DNA of 6,752 nucleotides. It comes from Sphingomonas sp. GTDB taxonomy: Bacteria; Pseudomonadota; Alphaproteobacteria; Sphingomonadales; Sphingomonadaceae. Position numbers and translations under genes: made by a program. Where the stretch lies: positions 1 to 6,752 of the forward strand of contig JAICXF010000075.1 of NCBI GenBank assembly GCA_025981625.1. The letters run 5' to 3'. Shown here in pieces: positions 1-4,420 of the stretch (positions within the stretch are counted from its first letter, which is position 1; every line of letters begins with the position of its first letter). The notes under the pieces were generated by a model, which saw only the letters and a list, made by a program, of their open reading frames with translations, ran no database searches and was not told the origin of the DNA.

Positions 1-41
1 CACGTTTCTTCGCGCATGAAGCTGGATTAAGCCCGCCGACG

Positions 42-806
42 ATGGCCGGGGATGCATCCGCTTACGCTGCCTTGGGACTGGAGCCTGGCGCCGATTCCTG
101 CGCCGTCGAGCAGGCCTACAAGCGGCTCATCAAGGAACATCATCCGGACCGCGCGGGCGGCGACGCGCGTCGTGCGGCCGAGCTCAATCGGGCCTATCGT
201 GAGCTGAGGGCGCATCGGCGCCTGAAAGACCCGCTCGAGCTGATCGAGGAGGATACGTCAGCGCCGCCGCGTGGCCGGGCCTGGATCGGCTTGGCCTTGA
301 TCCTGGCAATTGCCGCGCTTGCCCTGATTTTTTCCGACGGCCGACTGCGCCAGCCGCTCGCGTCCGTGATGCCGCGCGTTGGCGCCACCCACGTTCGAGA
401 GAGTTCGACAAGGGATGCGATGGACCAGCCGCTTCACATGGCTGCCATCGACCGGGAGATTGAAAGCGCTTTGCAAATGGCACGCACACGCGATGAGATG
501 GCGCTGGCGAGCGCGAGCAGCGACTGCCATCGACAACTGCGCCGGCAACCTAGCGTCCTTCAGCTCGACCGCTGCGCCGCCTTCGACGATGCCGTTGTCC
601 AGCTGCAGGATCGCGATCCCCTGCGTGACCAGGGGCCGTTTAGCGAACTCGCGGTGACGGGTCGGATCTGGAGCGGGGCTACGGCGCTGTCGGACGATTC
701 GGTGGCGATCGACAGCCGCCTGAACCGCATTCGGCTAAGAGCGGAACTTGCGCTGGCGCCGCTGGTCGAGCCGCCGAAGCAGCCGAGTCCGTCCGCAGCG
801 AACTAG
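42..806 (+). CDS. Membrane-anchored J-domain (DnaJ-like) protein
   Basis: The protein has 254 residues. Residues 7-62 form a J domain carrying the diagnostic HPD motif at 34-36 between two basic helices, so it should bind and stimulate a DnaK-type Hsp70. Residues 79-97 are one strongly hydrophobic membrane segment. The remaining 150 or so residues have no glycine-rich or zinc-finger region, so this is a type III J-protein and not DnaJ itself. With the J domain in the cytosol, the C-terminal part should lie in the periplasm; its only cysteines there, C162 and C178, flank an amphipathic stretch and could form a disulfide (inference). No good Shine-Dalgarno sequence precedes the ATG, and the frame stays open to the window edge, so a slightly earlier start is possible. 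The J domain begins right after this ATG, which favours it. The TAG stop overlaps the stop of the opposing hydrolase gene. The client and pathway are unknown. Confidence 0.82.
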   Translation: MAGDASAYAALGLEPGADSCAVEQAYKRLIKEHHPDRAGGDARRAAELNRAYRELRAHRRLKDPLELIEEDTSAPPRGRAWIGLALILAIAALALIFSDGRLRQPLASVMPRVGATHVRESSTRDAMDQPLHMAAIDREIESALQMARTRDEMALASASSDCHRQLRRQPSVLQLDRCAAFDDAVVQLQDRDPLRDQGPFSELAVTGRIWSGATALSDDSVAIDSRLNRIRLRAELALAPLVEPPKQPSPSAAN

Positions 807-1930
807 CGCGATGCCGCGGCTCCGGCCGATGCGCTCTTCGGCCGGCCAAGTGGTTGCTCGTTGTCTGCGACGCTGTCGCTCGACAGCGACCATTTGAGAT
901 TGTCGGACGAAGCGAATTTCTTTGTGTAATCCTCGTGCGGCGCCTGGTCCGCGGCCTTGCGGGCGACGAGATTGAAGCGAACGGCAACCCGTTTGTTCCC
1001 GCGCATCGACGGCGCAAGCTTGAGCGGCTCGGCGCCCGGGATGTTCTTGATCGCGGCGGCGAGAGAACCGGACTGGGTCGGCGCGACGTGGACAGCAGCG
1101 AGCGCCGCCGCCCGCAACGCACCGGCATTGGGCTCTTGCCCGGCATAGGTCTTCGTGAACACCGCCGGCTGTCCCCAGGTGCCGGCCCAGCGGTAGAAAA
1201 GGTGGGCGCCGACGACCGCATTCTTGGCCATCGTCGACGCCCAATAGGGCACGACATAGTCGGCGTGGTAATGCGTCGCCCACCCGACCGGCGCATAGAC
1301 CGATCCGGCGAGAGCCGCCTGTGCTACCTGCAGTGCGCGGTTCCAGCCGTCGGGATCCGGCCGTCGGTTCAGCGAACCGTCGCAGGTGAAGGTGAACTGA
1401 CAGCCCGTGAGCTTGGTCGAGCCCTGATAGACGACGCCGCAGACGCTGGATGGGAATGCGGGGTGCCGGACGCGATTGAGGACAACCTGGGCAACCGCGC
1501 GCTCGCCGTCCTCATCCTGGTTGCCGGCCTCGTAATAGACGGCGCTGGCGAGGCAGTTGAGTGCCTGGCTTCGCGCCGACGCGTCGCCCTTCAGGACGAA
1601 GGGCAGGGCAGCCGGATTGGGACCGTTCGCCACCGGGATCTCGGCATTGAGTTTAAGCGCCTGCTGGGGCGCCAGCGGACGGACGGCCATTGGAGGAGGG
1701 GCAGGCGGCGCAGCTTGCGGGTGCTCCGCGGGATGCTGGAAGCCGACCGTGGTTCCGACCGCAGCCACACCGATGAGTGCCAGGAGGCCCGCTCCGACCA
1801 GTTCGCGCGGGTAGGCGTGCCACAATGTGCCGGCGCGCTGCTTCAGCCGCGACGCGCGACGCTGCATTCCGGCAAACGGGCGAGTGAGGACCAGCGACTG
1901 GGTCATTTGCTCGTACTGATATAGTTCCAT
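803..1930 (-). CDS. SleB/CwlJ-type cell wall hydrolase, membrane anchored
   Basis: The protein has 375 residues. Residues 1-42 are basic and cytosolic, 43-63 form a membrane segment, 70-82 are a proline/alanine linker, and about 124-260 match the Hydrolase_2 (SleB/CwlJ) domain. Visible family hallmarks are AVYYEA with the likely catalytic glutamate E134, AVAQVVLNRVRHPAFP (145-160), CGVVYQG, CQFTFTCDG (177-185) and a late HYH motif at 220-222. These enzymes cleave peptidoglycan; in Gram-negative bacteria the domain works in cell wall turnover, not spore germination. The topology places the catalytic domain in the periplasm. The C-terminal 115 residues, first alanine-rich and then polar and charged, match no domain I recognise. 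An alternative start is M9 (position 1906); neither start has a strong ribosome binding site. It is the last gene of a leftward cluster, 27 bases behind the DUF2842 gene. A 356-codon open frame on the opposite strand is a composition artefact. Confidence 0.88.
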   Translation of the reverse strand: MELYQYEQMTQSLVLTRPFAGMQRRASRLKQRAGTLWHAYPRELVGAGLLALIGVAAVGTTVGFQHPAEHPQAAPPAPPPMAVRPLAPQQALKLNAEIPVANGPNPAALPFVLKGDASARSQALNCLASAVYYEAGNQDEDGERAVAQVVLNRVRHPAFPSSVCGVVYQGSTKLTGCQFTFTCDGSLNRRPDPDGWNRALQVAQAALAGSVYAPVGWATHYHADYVVPYWASTMAKNAVVGAHLFYRWAGTWGQPAVFTKTYAGQEPNAGALRAAALAAVHVAPTQSGSLAAAIKNIPGAEPLKLAPSMRGNKRVAVRFNLVARKAADQAPHEDYTKKFASSDNLKWSLSSDSVADNEQPLGRPKSASAGAAASR

Positions 1931-1957
1931 AACACAGCAGTTTCAACGCCGCGCAGG

Positions 1958-2182
1958 CTAGCGGTCGCGAAACCGCCCGGTTTGCATCCACCGAACGAAG
2001 GGTTTCAGCGGAACGATCCAGATGAGCCCCATGGCGAGATAGAACGGTGCCTGGACGAGAATAGGCCAGCCACCGACGAACCGCGCCATTGCTGCGACGA
2101 GCGCTGCCCAGAGGACGATGAGCAGCAGGATCACGCCGATTCCGAAAAGCTTTCGTGAGGATGGTCCGGGAGCTGTGCGCAT
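1958..2182 (-). CDS. DUF2842 family small inner-membrane protein
   Basis: The protein has 74 residues: a short basic N-terminus (SSRK at 8-11), a membrane helix at about 12-34, a short periplasmic turn (GGWP), a second helix at about 41-59, and a basic tail with WIVPLKPFVRWM near the end. The two helices, the small size and the closing xPLxPFVRWM pattern fit DUF2842, a family of unknown function found mainly in alphaproteobacteria. No Shine-Dalgarno sequence is visible in front of the ATG. It lies 27 bases upstream of the cell wall hydrolase gene and 83 bases downstream of the 49-residue peptide gene on the same strand, so cotranscription is likely. The family call rests on pattern memory and has not been searched. 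Confidence 0.8.
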   Translation of the reverse strand: MRTAPGPSSRKLFGIGVILLLIVLWAALVAAMARFVGGWPILVQAPFYLAMGLIWIVPLKPFVRWMQTGRFRDR

Positions 2183-2265
2183 GCGGCGGCTGAACTAGCA
2201 CCGTGGCGAGCCGCTGTCGTGCGGCACAAATCGGCTCGGAGGATTAGCTCGATCGGCGAAGAAGT

Positions 2266-2415
2266 TCAGCCGCAGATCGTTGGTGTCGAGGGGCCCTGAG
2301 CGGCCGAGTAGCAATTGCCGCCGGCGGCGTTGGCGCGGTTGTCCTTGCGGAGTCCGACAAACAACAGGACGCTCAGACCGACCACGAGCAGGAAAGCGAT
2401 CGCCTTCAATCGCAT
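2266..2415 (-). CDS. Short membrane-anchored or secreted peptide, 49 aa
   Basis: This is a small gene I do not recognise. It reads MRLK, then a hydrophobic stretch (residues 5-22, AIAFLLVVGLSVLLFVGL), then a basic turn (RKDNR), and a 20-residue polar tail ending PTICG before a TGA stop. The tail holds two cysteines, C35 and C48, that could pair if exported. An AAGGGG sequence 8 bases before the ATG is a plausible ribosome binding site, and an AT-rich TAATAAT element lies about 45 bases upstream. It heads the leftward run towards DUF2842 and the hydrolase. It could be a bitopic membrane peptide or a secreted one with an uncleaved signal; no clear signal-peptidase site is evident. Support comes from composition, ribosome site and position, not from homology. 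A longer open frame over the same bases (2195-2455, minus) is very arginine-rich and looks like a shadow. Confidence 0.55.
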   Translation of the reverse strand: MRLKAIAFLLVVGLSVLLFVGLRKDNRANAAGGNCYSAAQGPSTPTICG

Positions 2416-2639
2416 GACGATTACCCCTTCGCGCGCACGACAGGGCCGTGTGCAAGCACGATTATTACTACTGGACGGTTATCAAAAGAAGTGGAGTTTT
2501 GCTGTTATTGTCGACGTAAACCACTCGGAGAAAATGATTTTTGCGCTTGTGGCTTTTTCGCCACGCCATGCGTTCGGAGCTATGCCGAGAACGCGTCGTG
2601 GATGAAGCAATTCGGCCGGAATTGGAGTAAGGTGCCGTC
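2416..2639. promoter_or_regulatory. AT-rich divergent intergenic region
   Basis: These 224 bases separate two divergent genes and should carry both promoters. Bases 2461-2560 are about 61% A+T by hand count, against roughly 35% in the neighbouring genes. On the minus strand TAATAAT (2461-2467) resembles a -10 element for the leftward peptide gene, without a clear -35. On the plus strand TTGTCG (2508-2513) is followed 17 bases later by AAAATG, a weak promoter-like pair for the lipoprotein gene. A small inverted repeat, GTGGC/GCCAC with a 6-base spacer, lies at 2549-2564 and has no T-tract, so it is not a terminator. Short open frames here look like chance. Confidence 0.4.
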
Positions 2640-3014
2640 ATGAAGGTTCGGATCGCTGCCATCGCCTTTGCTCTCGCTTCTTGCGCCGCTCCACTGCCGG
2701 TGGCCGATCAGCAGGGACCACCGCATGAGCTCGCCGGTCGCGTGGCGGGCCCGCCCCAAAGCTGCGTCACGATCGATCAGGCAAGCTCGCTCAGGATTTC
2801 GGAGAACAACCGCCACGTGTTGTTCTATGGAACGGGCAGAACGATCTGGGCCAATCGCCTCGGCCAATGCGGCTTCGGTGCGGACGATCTGTTGATCACC
2901 GAGCCGTTCGCCGGCAGCCATTGCCGGGGCGACCTGGTGCGCTCGATCGACCGAAGCAGCCACATCCCGGGTCCTGCCTGCGTTCTCAACGATTTCGTTC
3001 CGTACCGCCGCTAA
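2640..3014 (+). CDS. Small cysteine-rich lipoprotein of unknown function
   Basis: The protein has 124 residues. A short basic-hydrophobic leader ends in the lipobox LASC (12-15), so C15 should be lipidated and the mature protein anchored at the envelope. After a linker (16-40) the body carries four cysteines, C42, C77, C95 and C114, enough for two disulfides, and ends DFVPYRR. The layout of SCVTID, FYGTGRTIWANRL, QCG, HCRGDLVR and ACVLNDFVPYR resembles conserved hypothetical proteins common in sphingomonads; a relation to DUF6491 is possible but unverified. The start is well supported by GGAGTAAGG 6-7 bases upstream. Its TAA stop overlaps the stop of the opposing cyclo-ligase gene by 4 bases (CTAA, 3011-3014). 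It stands alone on its strand, downstream of the AT-rich region. No enzymatic motif is visible. Confidence 0.75.
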   Translation: MKVRIAAIAFALASCAAPLPVADQQGPPHELAGRVAGPPQSCVTIDQASSLRISENNRHVLFYGTGRTIWANRLGQCGFGADDLLITEPFAGSHCRGDLVRSIDRSSHIPGPACVLNDFVPYRR

Positions 3015-3589
3015 ACGTCGGCTCTGAATAGCTCGACGCCCTCCGGAGAGGCGAACGCATCGAGCGGCACGTCCCACTCGTGCGCTGGTATCGTCTCGGT
3101 GAGCCGCTGAAGCGACCAGCCGACGCCGATCAGCCGCGCACCGCTCTTCTTCAGGCGGGCCAGCGCGCGGTCGTAATGACCCTTGCCGCGGCCCAGGCGG
3201 GTGCCGTTGCCGTCCACCGCAATCAAGGGGACGAGGATGAGGTCGGGCTCGACCACGGGGGTCCTGCGCTTGGGCTGCATCATTCCGAACGGTCCGGCGT
3301 CGAGCGGGTCGCCGGCGCGGAACCGGAACGGCTTGGCCGGGTGATCGAAGGCCGGAAAGGCAACGATCCGGCCGACCGCCCGCGCTTCTTCCATCGCGAG
3401 GCCTGGGCTGATCTCGGAACCGAGAGGTGCATAGCCGCCGACCACCTTGGCTGCCGCGCAAAGCGACGTGAGGTGCTGGGCGAGCTGTTGTTCGAGGACG
3501 GTCCGCTCCCCGTCCGAAAGCGTCCGAACGAACGCCTTGCGCGCCTCGAGGGCAGCGCGCCGCAGTGACTCCTTGCCGAGCGGCTCCAT
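3011..3589 (-). CDS. fau: 5-formyltetrahydrofolate cyclo-ligase
   Basis: This enzyme converts 5-formyltetrahydrofolate to 5,10-methenyltetrahydrofolate using ATP, returning a dead-end folate to one-carbon metabolism in the cytosol. With the start given it has 192 residues, typical of the family. Visible hallmarks are the N-terminal basic helix KESLRRAALEARKAF, PDLILVPLIAVDGNGTRLG (about 115-133), the phosphate-binding loop GRGKGHYDRAL (133-143) and the late EWDVPLDAF. The open frame extends to an ATG at 3634, adding 15 proline-rich residues. I prefer the inner ATG because the family normally begins at the basic helix, but neither has a strong ribosome site and AGGG lies 9 bases before the outer one. 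The gene lies directly downstream of 6S RNA on the same strand, the arrangement known from E. coli (ygfA behind ssrS). Its TAG overlaps the lipoprotein gene's stop. Confidence 0.92.
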   Translation of the reverse strand: MEPLGKESLRRAALEARKAFVRTLSDGERTVLEQQLAQHLTSLCAAAKVVGGYAPLGSEISPGLAMEEARAVGRIVAFPAFDHPAKPFRFRAGDPLDAGPFGMMQPKRRTPVVEPDLILVPLIAVDGNGTRLGRGKGHYDRALARLKKSGARLIGVGWSLQRLTETIPAHEWDVPLDAFASPEGVELFRADV

Positions 3590-3637
3590 CTCGGGGCTCG
3601 GGCCGCGGAAAAAGGGAGGTGACGGGACCACCATGGC

Positions 3638-3786
3638 CGTTTGCCCTAAAATCCTCTGACGCCAAAACGTCAGGTGGGCGCCGATTGCTCCGGACCAGAG
3701 TCCGATGCAGGGTCAGCTCCCAGGTGGATTTAATCGCCTCAGGGATTTTCCGAAGGCTCGCACCAGGCAGTGCCCGTCGACAAACG
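3638..3786 (-). ncRNA. ssrS: 6S RNA
   Basis: The gap between zapA and the cyclo-ligase gene, read on the minus strand, folds as expected for 6S RNA, the regulator that mimics an open promoter and sequesters housekeeping RNA polymerase. The ends pair over 8 positions: CGTTTGTC (3786-3779) with GGCAAACG (3645-3638), one G-U included. Inside, CCCTGAGGCGATTAAAT matches the 6S element that in E. coli reads CCCUGAGCCGAUAUUU. A terminal hairpin has CGGAC/GTCCG around TCTG, CGATT can pair with AATCG across the arm, and the 3' side of the central bubble holds a perfect hairpin CTGACG/CGTCAG at 3656-3673. Location between zapA and ygfA/fau is the classic ssrS locus. The exact ends are inferred from pairing. 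The RNA begins about 3 bases after the zapA stop, so its promoter must lie inside zapA or it is cut from a longer transcript. Confidence 0.85.
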
Positions 3787-3788
3787 AT

Positions 3789-4118
3789 CTAAGGCTTCGC
3801 GCCTTCATTCTCAAGCGTTGCGGCCAGCGATTCGAGTCGCTCGGCCAATGCATCCGCGCGCGCTACCAGGATCGGATCGGGGAGCGCGGGCCGCTGGGCC
3901 GCGGCAGCGTCGGGCTTTTTGTCGATCAGCTGGTCCGCGAGCAGCAGCGACGCGAACAGGAACTGGCGCGCTTCACTCAGGCTGCCAAGTCCCGCAAGCG
4001 CCTCCCGGCTCTTGGAATCGACCAGCTGTGCCGCCGCGCGAAGGCTGTCTTCCTCACCCTCGCGGCAGGCCACGGGATACACGCGCCCGGCGATCGACAG
4101 ATCGACCATGCTCGCCAT
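3789..4118 (-). CDS. zapA: Cell division protein ZapA
   Basis: ZapA binds FtsZ and crosslinks protofilaments, supporting the cytokinetic ring at midcell. The 109-residue protein shows the family layout: a beta-rich head with VDLSIAGRVYPVACREGEE (5-23), a helix with LRAAAQLVDSK, a second helix with FLFASLLLADQL (53-64), and, after an alanine/proline linker, a C-terminal helix (83-105) for the dimer and tetramer coiled coil. Length is typical. The start overlaps the stop of the upstream coiled-coil gene as TGATG, which implies translational coupling and supports the first ATG; a second ATG lies 9 bases in. 6S RNA follows almost directly after the stop codon. Expression is likely driven from the shared promoter upstream of 4291. 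Confidence 0.92.
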   Translation of the reverse strand: MASMVDLSIAGRVYPVACREGEEDSLRAAAQLVDSKSREALAGLGSLSEARQFLFASLLLADQLIDKKPDAAAAQRPALPDPILVARADALAERLESLAATLENEGAKP

Positions 4119-4291
4119 CAGGCTGCCGCCTCTCTGATCAGCCCGTCGAGTTCTTCGACCACTTCGCGAACCTTGGCCCGCAGCTCCTCGTCGCGCGCCG
4201 GCGCGGGCTGCCGCTCGGCAAGCGTTCGCTCGATCCGTCGCAGCGCCCGCTCAGCGCGTTCGAGCGACTTCGAAATACTGTCCTCGTCCAT
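4118..4291 (-). CDS. Small coiled-coil protein, ZauP-like partner of ZapA
   Basis: The protein has 57 residues and is almost entirely charged helix: helix one about 4-27 (SISKSLERAERALRRIERTL), a short break with QPAPARD, and helix two about 33-55 (ELRAKVREVVEELDGLIRE), with heptad-like spacing of leucine, isoleucine and valine. There is no membrane segment or known enzyme motif. It sits immediately upstream of zapA and overlaps it (TGATG). In Caulobacter crescentus the coiled-coil protein ZauP, encoded next to zapA, acts with ZapA to focus the FtsZ ring; this gene has the position and type of structure expected of its counterpart, but homology has not been tested. The frame extends to an ATG at 4411, yet those 40 residues are not helical and would run into the tkt promoter region, so the ATG at 4291 is preferred. 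Its ribosome site is weak. Confidence 0.72.
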   Translation of the reverse strand: MDEDSISKSLERAERALRRIERTLAERQPAPARDEELRAKVREVVEELDGLIREAAA

Positions 4292-4420
4292 TGATTCACC
4301 GCTACGCAAGTTGGCAAAATCCGGCAAGCGCTCGCTGCGCGATTTGACGCGCCAAGAGAGGCGGCTAATGGGACGGAAATTGTTCGGACTCCCGAACGAC
4401 CAACCCCGCACGCGGAGCCC
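4292..4420. promoter_or_regulatory. Divergent promoter region, zapA cluster and tkt
   Basis: These 129 bases lie between divergent starts, so they should carry promoters for the leftward division cluster and for rightward tkt-gap. On the plus strand TTGACG (4344-4349) is a good -35 candidate; TAATGG (4366-4371) follows at 16 bases as a weak -10. An inverted repeat lies just downstream at 4380-4399. No convincing promoter was seen by eye for the leftward direction. Confidence 0.4.
4380..4399. repeat. Inverted repeat in the tkt leader
   Basis: TTGTTCGG and CCGAACGA form 8-base arms around a 4-base centre (ACTC). The inner six pairs (GTTCGG/CCGAAC, 4382-4397) are perfect and the next is T opposite G. 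The repeat lies between the candidate tkt promoter and the tkt start at 4421, so it could be a regulator's operator or a hairpin in the mRNA leader. There is no T-tract, so a terminator is unlikely. Confidence 0.45.

Noticed and set aside
1..30. Possible 3' end of an upstream plus-strand gene (frame 1, TAA at 28-30)
   Set aside because: Only nine codons are visible, too few to support a gene or a family.
854..1924. 356-codon open frame on the plus strand
   Set aside because: It is antisense to the SleB-type hydrolase, which has a recognisable catalytic domain; the plus-strand product shows no motif.
2549..2564. GTGGC/GCCAC hairpin as a terminator
   Set aside because: The stem is only 5 pairs, the T-run is in the loop and no T-tract follows on either strand.
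2468..2569. Possible 33-residue basic peptide on the minus strand in the AT-rich region
   Set aside because: No ribosome binding site and no recognisable pattern; an AT-rich intergenic region gives such frames by chance.
2580..3665. 361-codon open frame on the minus strand
   Set aside because: It runs through the lipoprotein and cyclo-ligase genes and the 6S RNA end in a wrong frame, and its product is low-complexity and arginine-rich.
4293..4297. GANTC (CcrM-type) site just upstream of the ZauP-like start
   Set aside because: Such sites are expected by chance every few hundred bases, so one site is not evidence of cell-cycle control.
4292..4411. 40-residue N-terminal extension of the ZauP-like protein
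   Set aside because: The added residues are not coiled-coil, and the earlier start would lie 10 bases from the tkt start, using up the divergent promoter region.
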